Part shown: positions 16,801 to 26,300 of the stretch, piece after piece
How the letters are laid out: every line of letters starts with the position of its first letter
Numbering within the stretch: position 1 is the first letter of the stretch
Source of the DNA: JAXMHQ01 sp046346665
GTDB taxonomy: Bacteria > Verrucomicrobiota > Verrucomicrobiia > Limisphaerales > JAXMHQ01
Assembly (NCBI GenBank): GCA_046346665.1
Contig: JAXMHQ010000011.1
Location: forward strand, 57,457 to 121,456
DNA length: 64,000 nucleotides
Direction of reading: 5' to 3'
The notes under the pieces: model-generated
Told to the model about the DNA's origin: nothing
Databases searched by the model: none
What the model saw: only the letters and a program-made list of their open reading frames with translations
Made by a program: the position numbers and the translations under genes

Positions 16801-16885
16801 TCCGCCGGAAGTGATCATGGCGTGTGAAGCGAGCCACACCGGGCGCGCGCTGGGCCGGTCCCGGAGCCGGAAAGGACGCGCATGA
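13853..16885 (+). CDS. uvrA: Excinuclease ABC subunit A, first tandem copy
   Basis: UvrA finds bulky DNA lesions and loads UvrB for nucleotide excision repair. This copy (1010 residues from ATG 13853) has both ABC modules: Walker A GLSGSGKSSL and GVSGSGKSTL, signatures SLSGGETERV and TLSGGESQRL, and Walker B FVLDEPSVGLH and FLFDEPTTGLH. It has four Cys-x2-Cys zinc pairs, and the UvrB-binding and insertion domains are present. It exceeds the usual 940 residues partly because about 26 residues (near 890-917), encoded by a palindromic repeat, sit between the second signature helix and Walker B. Its TGA overlaps the ATG of the second uvrA as ATGA, so the two are translationally coupled. A GTG at 13841 is a less likely start. 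Confidence 0.93.
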   Translation: MSKSSPPPAIRLRGVRQNNLKGFDLDLPQNQLIVVTGLSGSGKSSLAFDTLFAEGQRRYIETFSPYARQFFDRMDKPQVDRIEGIPPAIAIEQRNSVRTTRSTVGTMTEICDYMKVLWPHLARLHCRSCGRPVRKEAPGDVYARFEAVAAEVLVAFDLPLSDKLSLQDSLALVAKQGYQRLLVDGRVIRLEEAAGALSKPDKLLTLTLVQDRLRAGKDTRARFVEACEQAYHFGKGKLAIHTADPQQAGAWKLTRRFSNRLHCADCDLDYRDPSTALFSFNHPLGACPSCKGFGRIITIDFNLAIPDRSLTLAAGAVKPWRSGFSAECQKDLARFCKKRGVPMDVPFNRLPAAQQKWVLEGDAGYGSDKAHEWPNAWYGVQGYFRWLEGKSYKMHVRVLLSRYRSYVPCPDCRGARFQPDALLYRLDGAPESGKGMSLAEFYQLQVQQARPLLESFLKSRRSRSSSPSRSPVTLALEEVVSRLQYLDQVGLGYLTLDRPTRSLSGGETERVNLTTCLGTRLVHTLFVLDEPSVGLHARDTERLVEVLLQLRSAGNTVVVVEHEPAVMRAADQVIDLGPGHGASGGSVQFQGAYPELLRCAESLTGQYLSGRRRQDRPPRRSVAGNKVPWLIVHEATAHNLKGLRVDIPLQRLVCLSGVSGSGKSTLLRDILLPALQQALHSTPDSGAGADEETDSPDPATPVVPAARLEGCGHLARAVWVDQSSLGRTPRSNPAVYIGAFEEIRDVFAQTEGARRRGLNSSAFSFNSGQGQCERCRGAGFEKIEMQFLSDVFVRCPECNGRRYRPHILEVKLRAAGRDWSIADLLESTVDEAVGVMAAFEGSRAAARARQRLALLQEVGLGYLSLGQPVNTLSGGESQRLKLVRHLVDASVESRESRVEGRLVAGARPSTLDSRPTLFLFDEPTTGLHFEDVRVLLKVFQRLVDAGHSVLVVEHNLDVIRAADWVIDLGPEAAERGGTIVAAGPPEVIMACEASHTGRALGRSRSRKGRA
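16521..16600. repeat. Palindromic repeat inserted in frame in the first uvrA
   Basis: Tandem GTCGAGA words (16523-16550) are opposed by ACCTTCGACCCTCGACTCTC at 16573-16592, giving a hairpin-forming element of about 80 nt inside the coding frame. It encodes a Ser/Arg/Glu-rich peptide (SVESRESRVEGR, then PSTLDSRP) that interrupts the ABC module just before Walker B. E. coli UvrA has only a short link there. Confidence 0.8.
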
Positions 16886-19617
16886 TTTCGATCCACGGCG
16901 CCCGCGAGCACAATCTGAAGGACATTTCGTTGGAGATCCCGACCGGCCGGTTTGTTGTGATCACAGGCGTGAGCGGTTCGGGCAAAAGCACACTCGCGTT
17001 CGACCTGCTGTTCGCCGAGGGTCAGCGCCGGTTCCTGGATTCCATGAACCTTTATGCCCGGCAATTCGTGGAGCAACTGGCGCGGCCCGATGTCGACCGC
17101 ATCGCCGGGCTGCCGCCGACGGTCAGCATCGAGCAGCGCAATTCCCGCGGCGGCGGGAAAAGCACCGTCGCTACCGTGACCGAGGTGCATCATTTTGTCC
17201 GGCTGCTGTTCGCCCGGTTGGGCGTCCAGCATTGCCCGGATTGCGGTGTGGCGGTCGAGGCGCAAACGCGCGACGCCCTGGCCCGGCGGCTGGAACAGGA
17301 AACCCGGAAGCGCGGCGACCTGCTGTTGTTGGCACCGGTTGTCCGCAACCGGAAAGGGTTTCATTCCGACATCGCGGCCTGGGCGGCGAAAGAGGGCTAT
17401 GCCGAACTCCGCGCGGACGGACGGATGTATTCCACGGCGGAAAAATTCCGCCTGGACCGGTTCCGGGAACACAACATCGAAATCGTCACCGGCGTCCTGG
17501 AAAAGTCCCGCAAAAAACAACCGGGAGGGACGAGCTACCGCGAGTCCCTGGATAAAGCAGATCGGGGACTCGCAGGAGCTCGGCCCTCCGAATTGATTGA
17601 CGCCACCCTGAAGCTGGGGCAGGGCACGTTGTTCGCGCTCGACAATCATGGCGTGCAGACAGTGTTTTCCACGGAGCGCTGCTGCCCGGACTGCGGGAGG
17701 TCGTTCGAGCCGCTCGACCCGAAGCATTTCAGTTACAATTCGCCCCAGGGCTGGTGCCCGCGCTGCCGCGGGTTCGGCGAATTGTTTTACATGCCCGAAG
17801 ATGTCGACCGCGGAGCGCGCGAGGATGCCATCGCAGAATCCTGGTACGGCTGGCATGAAGGCGAACGCGAATTGTGCCCCGACTGCGGCGGCGCGCGGCT
17901 GAATCCGGTCGCCCGAGCCGTCCGACTGCCCCACAATCTGAAATTTCAAATCTCAAATTTCAAATCATCCATCGACGCCGGGCTCACCCCGGTGGCCTTC
18001 GGGGCCTTGTCGGTTGCGGCCGCGGCGGAGTATTTTCAGTCGGTTCGATACCAGGGCCGCGAAGCCGAGATTGCGCGGGACATTCTTCCGGAGATCCGGG
18101 AGCGGCTGAAGTTTCTGTCCAGGGTGGGACTGGGTTACCTCGAACTCGGTCGCGGCGTGCCGACGCTTTCCGGCGGTGAAGCCCAGCGCATCCGCCTGGC
18201 GGCGCAGCTCGGATCCAATCTCAGTGGCGTTTGTTACATTTTGGACGAACCCACCATCGGCCTGCACGCGCGCGACAACGACCTGCTGCTGGACACGCTG
18301 GAAACCCTGCGATCCAAGGGCAACTCGGTGTTGGTGGTGGAGCACGACGAGGAAACGATGCGGCGCGCGGACCATATCATCGATCTCGGCCCGGCGGCCG
18401 GCGTGCTGGGCGGCCGGGTGGTCGCGTCGGGAACGCTGGCCGAATTGATGCAGCACCCGGAATCCGTCACCGGCCAGTGCCTCCGCCAGCACCGCAACTA
18501 TCCGGCGCGCGGATCGCGCCGTCCTCTTTCGGATGCCGCCTGGCTGAGCCTGTCCGGCGCCGCCCGGCACACGTTGAAAAATCTCACCGCCCGGTTTCCG
18601 CTGGGCCGGCTCGTGTGCGTGACCGGGGTCAGCGGTTCGGGCAAGAGCACGCTGGTTCGCGAATGTCTTTTCCCGGCGCTCCAGGAAGCGCTTCGTAAAC
18701 CCTCCCGATCACGCGCGGAAAAGGGCGCTGCTCCCGGCGCCGCGCGCCTCTCGGGCTTCGAATCCTTGAAAGCCGTTTACGAAGTCGATCAATCGCCCAT
18801 CGGCCGCACCCCGCGGTCGATTCCGGCGACGTATGTCGGCTTTTTCGACGACATCCGCGCGTTGTTTGCGCAGGTGCCGGAGTCGCGGCTGCGGGGTTAT
18901 TCGCCGGGACGATTTTCCTTCAACAGCCCGCAGGGGCGCTGCCCGGGATGCGACGGCGCGGGGCAGATCAAGCTGGAGATGAATTTCCTGCCGCCGGCGT
19001 TTGTGCCCTGCGAACAATGCGGCGGCACGCGGTTCAACGCGGAAACACTGGATATTGAATATCGCGGCCGCAACATCGCGCAGGTGCTGGAATTGTCGGT
19101 GACCGAGGCGTTGGAAGTGTTCGGCGGCATTCCCAAAATCCGCGCCGCGCTCCAGGCGCTGGTGGACACCGGCCTGGGTTATCTCAAGCTCGGCCAGCCG
19201 AGCCCGACGCTTAGCGGCGGCGAAGCCCAGCGCGTGAAACTCGTCACGCACCTGCTGACGGGACTCAAGGAAGTGCGGAGTGCCGAGAGGGGAGTGCGGA
19301 ATGGCCAGGCGGGAAGTCCGTCCGCGAGCGTTTTCATCCTGGAAGAACCGACGATTGGATTGCACATGAGCGATGTGCGGCGGCTGGTGGAGGTGTTGCA
19401 GCGGCTCGTGGACGTCGGGCACACGGTTGTTGTCATTGAACATAATCTGGACCTGGTGGCGGAGGCGGACTGGGTGATCGATCTCGGGCCGGAAGGCGGG
19501 GCGGACGGGGGGCGGATTGTGGCCGAGGGCACGCCGGAGCAACTGGCGCGGGACGGAACGAAACGGGGCTCGCATACGGGACGGTATCTGGGCAAACTGC
19601 TGCCGCGCCCCGCGTGA
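16882..19617 (+). CDS. uvrA: Excinuclease ABC subunit A, second tandem copy
   Basis: This 911-residue paralogue has two ABC modules (GVSGSGKSTL twice; signatures TLSGGEAQRI and TLSGGEAQRV), zinc cysteine pairs and a UvrB-binding region. The insertion domain between the first zinc pair (CPRCRGFG) and CPDCGGARL is much shorter than in E. coli. The C-terminal Walker B reads FILEEPTIGLH, with Glu in place of the usual Asp. Three segments encoded by intergenic-type repeats interrupt it, near residues 213-236, 352-362 and 796-808. It overlaps the first uvrA by 4 nt. Chlamydial UvrA is a single chain of about 1,790 residues with four ABC modules; this pair may be the unfused counterpart. Confidence 0.92.
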   Translation: MISIHGAREHNLKDISLEIPTGRFVVITGVSGSGKSTLAFDLLFAEGQRRFLDSMNLYARQFVEQLARPDVDRIAGLPPTVSIEQRNSRGGGKSTVATVTEVHHFVRLLFARLGVQHCPDCGVAVEAQTRDALARRLEQETRKRGDLLLLAPVVRNRKGFHSDIAAWAAKEGYAELRADGRMYSTAEKFRLDRFREHNIEIVTGVLEKSRKKQPGGTSYRESLDKADRGLAGARPSELIDATLKLGQGTLFALDNHGVQTVFSTERCCPDCGRSFEPLDPKHFSYNSPQGWCPRCRGFGELFYMPEDVDRGAREDAIAESWYGWHEGERELCPDCGGARLNPVARAVRLPHNLKFQISNFKSSIDAGLTPVAFGALSVAAAAEYFQSVRYQGREAEIARDILPEIRERLKFLSRVGLGYLELGRGVPTLSGGEAQRIRLAAQLGSNLSGVCYILDEPTIGLHARDNDLLLDTLETLRSKGNSVLVVEHDEETMRRADHIIDLGPAAGVLGGRVVASGTLAELMQHPESVTGQCLRQHRNYPARGSRRPLSDAAWLSLSGAARHTLKNLTARFPLGRLVCVTGVSGSGKSTLVRECLFPALQEALRKPSRSRAEKGAAPGAARLSGFESLKAVYEVDQSPIGRTPRSIPATYVGFFDDIRALFAQVPESRLRGYSPGRFSFNSPQGRCPGCDGAGQIKLEMNFLPPAFVPCEQCGGTRFNAETLDIEYRGRNIAQVLELSVTEALEVFGGIPKIRAALQALVDTGLGYLKLGQPSPTLSGGEAQRVKLVTHLLTGLKEVRSAERGVRNGQAGSPSASVFILEEPTIGLHMSDVRRLVEVLQRLVDVGHTVVVIEHNLDLVAEADWVIDLGPEGGADGGRIVAEGTPEQLARDGTKRGSHTGRYLGKLLPRPA
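17522..17590. repeat. Palindromic element inside the second uvrA (GGGAGGGACG family)
   Basis: The left arm, 17522-17548, begins CGGGAGGGACGAGCTACCGC and ends GAGTCCC. It is identical over 27 nt to the intergenic hairpin arm at 60738-60764. The right arm at 17564-17590 (GGGGACTCGCAGGAGCTCGG, then CCCTCCG) is its near-complement. The element stays in frame and encodes PGGTSYRESLDKADRGLAGA and a few more residues at a point where other UvrA proteins run directly into the helix ELIDATLKLG. Confidence 0.85.
17938..17966. repeat. AT-rich word repeat inside the second uvrA
   Basis: Tandem AAATTTCAAATCTC-type words interrupt otherwise GC-rich code and encode NLKFQISNFKSS. The site lies in the variable link after the CPDCGGARL zinc pair. 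I recall this word as a common intergenic repeat in PVC genomes; no second copy lies in this window. Confidence 0.6.
19270..19305. repeat. GTGCGGA-word repeat inside the second uvrA
   Basis: AAGTGCGGAGTGCCGAGAGG continues into GGAGTGCGGAATGGCC. These are the same words as the intergenic repeats at 2329-2357 and 55204-55402. They encode KEVRSAERGVRNGQ, placed between signature helix and Walker B, the same loop that carries the GTCGAGA element in the first uvrA. Confidence 0.75.
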
Positions 19618-19644
19618 TGCCCCCGGCGATCCGCCGTGCGCGAC

Positions 19645-20127
19645 ATGAGCGAGTCGTACGAAGAGATGCTGGAAGGAGAGAGGCTGATCCGCCGTCCGCC
19701 CGGCGCGCGGCACGAATTGATTTGCCGCCGCCTGTACGCGTGCGTGCTGGCCAGCGTGGCCAATTTCACCAGCACCCGGCTGTTGCCCGTGCGGTCGGAA
19801 GTGATCCTCGCCGCCGGGACGCGATTGCGTCCCGACCTCGCGCTGGTGGCTGAGCCGACCGGCAAACTCTGGCTCGCCGCCGAAGTGGTCAGCTCCGACG
19901 ATCACCGCGTCGACACCGTGGTCAAAAAGGAGATTTACGAATCCACGAGGCTGCCGCGGTTGTGGATGGTGGATCCCCGTTATGACAACGTGGAGATCTA
20001 CCATGGCACCGCGCACGGCCTCGTGTTGAAAGGCATTCTCGCCGGGCGCGAAACCCTCACCGAAAAGCTCCTGCCCGAGTTCGAACTCGCGATTTCGGAA
20101 TTGTTCAAACCACCGGATCCCGCCTGA
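19645..20127 (+). CDS. Uma2-family (DUF820) PD-(D/E)xK nuclease-like protein
   Basis: From ATG 19645 the product is 160 residues. It shows the Uma2 pattern: GARHELICRRLY near the start, then RPDLALVAEP, LAAEVVSSDDHRVDTVVKK, EIYESTRLPRLWMVDP and NVEIYHG. The D-x(n)-E-V-x-S-x(n)-K arrangement is that of restriction-endonuclease-like folds. Uma2 genes are amplified in cyanobacteria and PVC bacteria, and their function is largely unknown. It starts 27 nt after the second uvrA and may be co-transcribed. GTG 19636 is an alternative start. Confidence 0.82.
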   Translation: MSESYEEMLEGERLIRRPPGARHELICRRLYACVLASVANFTSTRLLPVRSEVILAAGTRLRPDLALVAEPTGKLWLAAEVVSSDDHRVDTVVKKEIYESTRLPRLWMVDPRYDNVEIYHGTAHGLVLKGILAGRETLTEKLLPEFELAISELFKPPDPA

Positions 20128-20211
20128 TATTGAACCGCGGGTAAGAGAGGACAACCCGCTGAATCGGGGTCATCCCCAGCCAAGCCATTCCTCAGCAGAA
20201 ACGAGCGCCCG

Positions 20212-20274
20212 AAAATTCACAATTATAGGACTGACCCCTTCGTCAAAGGGGTCAGTCCTATAATTGTGAATTTT
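20212..20274. repeat. Perfect 29-bp-stem hairpin, REP/RAYT-like
   Basis: AAAATTCACAATTATAGGAC continues to CTGACCCCTT (20212-20240). It is repeated exactly in reverse complement at 20246-20274 with a 5-nt loop. The TGACCCC...GGGGTCA core resembles hairpins moved by REP-associated tyrosine transposases (IS200-like). No transposase gene is in this window. It lies between the Uma2 gene and the giant gene and could also terminate transcription. Confidence 0.75.
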
Positions 20275-20394
20275 GTTGAAGCACGGCTGGCGTTCGGTGC
20301 CGTCCCACCGGTTTGCTGGATTGTTTATTCTTGATATTACCGTCCTTTATGGTGTATCAACAGCAGGTCCCAAGCGATTTACCAAAGGATTTGT

Positions 20395-23300
20395 ATGAAG
20401 CGTGCGGTTGCCTTTTTGGGGCTGGGTATTTTGTCCGGCCTGGTATCCGGGGGTATGGCGCAGACGTTTGTCGGGTCGAACGTGCCGGGGCAGGGAACCA
20501 ACTATACGTTCACCATCGGCGCCGGCGCGACCAACCTGTCGCTGGTCATCTCCAACAATGCGACGGCCTATTCCTATTTGCTGTTGAGCAAGGGCGGCGT
20601 GCCGACGGACGCGGCGTATGACTACGGGTCGCGGCTGGCAGGGGTGACGAACCGGATCAACCTGGAGCTCCCGGAATTTTCAACGGGCAGTTACGGACTC
20701 CGGGTGTCGACGCCTGCGGGGTCGCTGGCGCAATCGTTCACGGTGGTGTTGACGACCAATCGATCGGATTTGCGGACGGCGGCGAACCCGGTGTCGAAGC
20801 CGCTGGTGTTTTCCACGACGGGCTCCTTGACGAACACGGGATCGGGCGCGTGGCATTATTTCCAGGTGGACGTGGGGTCGAACCTGGTGACGGGGTGGCG
20901 GATTGTTTTGAGTTCCACCAACGCGACGACGCCGGGGCTGTATGTGCGGCGGGGTCAATTGCCGAACACCGGGGCGTATGACAAGGCAGTGGCGCCCGGG
21001 CTGCCCGTGGAGACCATTACCTTTCGGGATTACGAGGCGACCAATTCGACTTATTTCATTGGGGTCTACCAGCCTTCCGGCGCGGCGAGCGTGGCCGGCT
21101 ACACGCTGAGCGCGGAGCTGGCATCGGTGACCACGCTGACGTGGGATCCGGGGACGGCGGATGCGGGGACGCAGGTGTTCACGAACAAGAGCGTGACGGG
21201 GGGCGACTATTATTTTGCGATCACGACGCAGACGACGGCGGACCAGGTATGGCGGACGGCGTTGACGGTCGTGAGCAACGAGGCGGACGTGTACCTGGCC
21301 CTGGGGACGCTGCCGACGACGGGATCCTACGGTTACGCGTCGACGCGGGTGGGATCGGATGGTTTTGTGTTATCGCAGACCCATCAATGGACGCCGGGGC
21401 AGACCTGGTATTTGATGGTGCATGCGGCGCCGGGGGCGCAATGGAGGCTGGTGACGGGCGAGGCGTATGTGCAGCCGCTGCCGGCGCTTGCGGCGGATGC
21501 GAGCAGCGGGGCGACGGCGGCGATCGGGCCGGAGGGGATGCGATTTTTCAAAACCACCATCACGACGAACACGCTGGCCTGGCGGCTGGGATTGAACGGG
21601 CTGGGTAATCAACTGTATGTGAAGCAGTCCGCCGCGCCGCATCCGTACAGCACCTCCACCTATGACCTCACGCAGCCGGGCCAGATGCTGGTGGTGCCGA
21701 CGTATCTCAATGTGGGCAGCCAGTATTTCGTTGGGGTCTCGGGCAACCCGGGTCAGGCCTTCACGCTGGATTCGAGGCAGCAGGCGGTGACCAACCTGAA
21801 TTTCAACGCAACGACGAATTTCACCGTCACGGGTTATGGTTACACGACGTTCCTGGTGCAGGTGCCCGTGCAGCAGATCGCGTGGCAGGTGAACGTGACA
21901 CCGATTTCGGGCAACGCCAGCGTGGCGGTGCGGCGCGACAATGTGCCGAACGAATTCGTCAACGACGCCTTTTCCGAGCCGCCGGCCGGCACGGGGGCGA
22001 GCCTGACGCTGGTGCCGCCGACCCTGAGCAACGGGTCGTTTTATGTGACGGTATACGGGACCGGGCCTTACACGGTGAGCCTGTTCAATGGCCAGCCGGT
22101 GATCACGACGGTGGATTATGTGTTCAACATCACCAACGACGCGCCGTCGCGGGTGGGCTGGCGGTATTACACCGTCATCAACACGGCCGAGCAGCTCAGC
22201 ACGTTGGGCTGGGGTCTGGATCTTTCGAACCAGGTGCCGGGCACCATGATTGCCATCCGGCGCAACGCGGTTCCCGGGCAGTGGAATTACAGGAACAATC
22301 CCTACGATTACTACGGCTCTTCGACATCCGGCTACATGGACCTGTCCGGGACGCTGGGTTTTCTTCAGCAGCCGAATCACCAGGCGGACGTCTGGTATAT
22401 CGGGGTCTACACCCCGGCGGCGGCGCTGGGCAACTTTGTGCTGACCGGGTCGCAACTGACCGGTCCGCCGGTCGGATTCGACGGGTCGGGCAGCGCGATG
22501 AGCGTCACGAACCAGCCGTCAGGCAAATTCCAGTATTTCACTTTCACGGTGCCTTCCGGCGCGCTGGGCTGGGACGTGCGCCTGACGAATGTGACCGCCG
22601 GCCAGCCCGCGCTCGTGGTGTGCCGCGACCAGTTGCCCTACGACCTGGGGACCCACACGTCGCAGGGATACGCGTGGTATCCTTACACGACCACGACCTG
22701 GCTGAGCGGCAACCAGTGGGGCGCGGCCTATGATTGGACGAGTTATTATTACAGTCCCACCAACGGGATTCGCTATGGGCAGATGCTCGAAATGGGAATG
22801 GGAAATCCGCTCCAGCCGGGGACGTATTATGTCGGGGTGTTCAACTACGGCAGTTCCGGTCCGATGAGCTATACGCTCTGGAGCCGCGGCATCGGTTCCG
22901 GGATGAGCATTCCGGTGAACACCTTGACATTCTCCAACGGCGTGGTGAGCAGTCCCGGCCTGCCGGCCGGCGAGGCGGCGTATTATTCCATCGTGGTGCC
23001 GACGAACCTGCCGAGCTGGCGGCTGGAGTTGAACACCAACAGCGGCGAGAGCCTGTTGATGCTGCAAAAGGATTATTTGCCGAGTGTTTCCGCCGGCGGG
23101 GGTGCGCCTTACAATGTGAGTGGCGGCCGGAAACTGCAAAAATCCGGGAACGAGCAGTATCTCCTCATGCCCGCCTACAACCAGAGCAACATTGTGGCGG
23201 GCACCTATTATCTCGCGGTGGCCGCCGAGGGTCAGAATCCCTACAACTCCACCATCGGCAGCAATTCCAGCTCGTTCACCCTGCACAGTTACGGCGTGCA

Positions 23301-26300
23301 GGGGGTGACGAACCTGGGCGCGGTGGATCCCACCGGCGTCACGGAGATCCTGGTGACCAACAGCAGCGAAGCCGGCCAGCTCAGCACGTTCCAGTTCAAC
23401 GTGCCCGCCGGCACCCTCGGGTTCACCGTGTCGCTCTCGAACCGGGTCGGAAACCCCATGATGATCCTGCGGACGGATTCGCAACTGACGGGCGGCTACG
23501 ACGGTTACGGGGTGGATGGCGGCCAAGGTTACAGTTGGGTGAATCAAAACATGATCAACCAGATCGATCCGCCCGTGACGAATTACACGTTGATGATCCA
23601 GGCGATTGCCTCCGGCGGGGACGCGAGTTATGTGCTGCACATCCGGGCGATGGGGGCGCAGCCGGTGACATTTGACGGCGGCAAATACAGCGTCACCAAC
23701 CAGTTGATTGGCACATGGCGGTTCTTCAACATCACGGTTCCGCCGGATTCATTCGGCTGGGATGTCCGGCTGACCAACGTGACCAGCGGCGCGCCGGTGC
23801 TCGCCATCTGCCGCGATCTGGCGCCTTACGATCTCGGCACGCATACGCCGCAGGGTTACGCGTGGTATCCCTACCAGTCGACAACCTGGCCGAGCGGCAA
23901 CCAATGGGGCGCGGGTTACGACTGGACCCAGTATTATTATGACCCGGACGGCACCGTCCGGTATGGGCAGATGCTGCAGATGGGGATGGGCAACCCGTTG
24001 CAGCCGGGCAACTACATTGTCGGAGTGATCAACAGCGGCGGCGCGGCGCCGATGAGCTACACACTGTGGAGCCGCGGCATCGGGACGAATCAAACCATCC
24101 CGGTCGGGTCGCTGACATTCTCGAACGGTGTGGTCAGCAATCCCGCGTTGCTGGCGGGCGAGGCGGCCTATTATTCGATCGTCGTGCCGACGAACCTGCC
24201 GAGCTGGCGCCTGGAGCTGAACACAAACGGCGGCGAAGGCGTGTTGATGCTGCAGAAGGATTACCTGCCGAATGTGTCCGCCGCGGGGGGCGTTCCCTAC
24301 AATGTGAACGGCGGCAGGCGCATCCAGAAATCCGGCAACGAACAATACCTGCTGATGCCGGCTTACAACCAGTCGAACATCGTGGCGGGGACGTATTACC
24401 TGGCGGTGGCCGCCGAAGGCCGGAATCCCTACAGCTCCTACATCGGCAGCAATTCGACCACGTTCACCCTGCACAGCTACGGCGTGCTCGGCGTCACGAA
24501 CGTGGGAACGGTGGACAACACCGGCCTGACGGACATTCTGGTAACCAACAGCGCCGAAGCCGGACAGTTGAACGCCTACGAGTTTGTCGTTCCACCGGGA
24601 ACGCTCAGCCTGACGCTGTCGCTGTCGAACCGCGTCGGCAGCCCCATCATGATTCTGCGCACCGGGTCCCAGTTGACGGGGGGCTACGATGGCTACGGCG
24701 TGGATGGCGGACAGAGTTACAGCTGGGTGAATCAGAACCTGATCAACATCGCCAACCCGGTCGCGACGAATTACACCATCATGATCCAGGCGATTGCATC
24801 CGGGGGCGACGCGAGTTGCGTGCTTTACCTGCATGCGCAGGGGCCCCAGCCGGTGGGATTTGACGGGGGCAGTTACCCGGTCGTGGGCCAGTCGCTGAAC
24901 ACCTGGCGTTACTTCAGCGTGACGGTCCCGGCGACCGCGTTCGGCTGGGATCTCCGGTTGACGAACATCACCAGCGGATCGCCGGGCCTGGCGGTTTGCC
25001 GCGACCTGACACCGTCCGACCTCGGCACGCACACTTCCCAGGGCTACGCCTGGTATCCCCAGCTGTCGACCAGTTGGCCCAGCGGGAACCAGTGGGGCGC
25101 CGGGTATGATTGGACCCAATATTATTACGACCCCAACGGGGCGGTCCGGTATCAGCAAACCTTGCAGATGGGAATGGGCAACCCCCTGCAGCCGGGCAAC
25201 TACATTGTCGGCGTGATCAACAACGGCGGCAGCGCTGCGATGAGTTACACGTTGTTGAGCCGCGGCATCGGCACCAACCTGTCCATCCCGATCCTGCCGC
25301 TTGTGTTCACGAACGGCGCGATCACCAATTCCGGGTTGCTCGGCCGCGACGCGGCGTATTACTCGATCGTGGTTCCAACAAATCTGCCCTCGTGGTCGCT
25401 TGAATTGAGCAACGGGGTGGGTGAATCCCTGCTCATGCTGCAGAAGGATTATCTCCCGAGCGTGGCGGCGGCCGGCGCGGCGCCTTACACGGTCAACGGC
25501 GGAAAACGAATGCAAAAACCCGGCAATGAACAATACACGATGCTGCCCGTGTCCGGACAATCGAACATCGCCGCCGGCACCTATTACATCGCGATCGCCA
25601 GCGAGGGCATGAATCCCTACAACTCGTATCTCGGGACCAACTCGAGTTCATTCGTCCTTTACAGTTACGGCGTGAAAGGCGTGACCAACTTCGGACCGGT
25701 GGGAGGCGTCGACCTGCTGTCCACCAACACCCTGCGCGGCGGCCAGGACGCGTTCTATCGGTTCAACATACCGAACGGCGCTCAAGCGGTCGAGGTGCGC
25801 CTGGACAACGTGACGGGAGGGCCCTACCTGACCCTGGCCGCGGGGAGCAATCTGCCGACGCCGTATTACAATTACGGCTATGACGGCGGCGTGCCTTACA
25901 GTTGGTATTCGCCGACGCTCATCACGCTGCCCAACCCGGTGTTCACGAATTACAGCCTCACGCTGCAGGCATCGGCCAATGTCTCGAGCACTTACCTGGA
26001 CGCGCAGGCGACAGTGCATATCCGTCAAATGCCGGTGCCGCAACTCGCGTTCGACGGGAGCTTGAATGGCGGGGGAGTGTCGAACAGCGCCAGCGACACG
26101 GTGATCAACGGGCAAAGCGCGTTTTACCAGGTCACCGTCCCCGCAACGCTGAACGGCCAGCCGGTGATCGGCTGGAAGCTCGACCTCATCGCCAGTGTCG
26201 GGTCGCCCAGCCTTAGGGTCCGTCCCGGCGCGCTGCCGGACGATTATAACTCCTACTACGACGGCACCACGCCCTGGGTGAAGCCGGAGGCAATCATTGT

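Noticed and set aside
13841..19617. Frameshift or sequencing error splitting one double-length UvrA
   Set aside because: The join is a clean ATGA overlap, each copy has a complete N- and C-terminus, and the second begins with a normal UvrA start (MISIHGAREHNLKDISLEIP).
23749..25560. Leftward frame of about 600 codons inside the giant gene
   Set aside because: It mirrors the triplicated modules and is very rich in Arg, His and Gly without any motif; a shadow of the real gene.
22468..26040. Possible CRISPR or tandem DNA repeat
   Set aside because: The period is about 1.19 kb and the copies are aligned in codon phase with synonymous differences, so these are protein modules.
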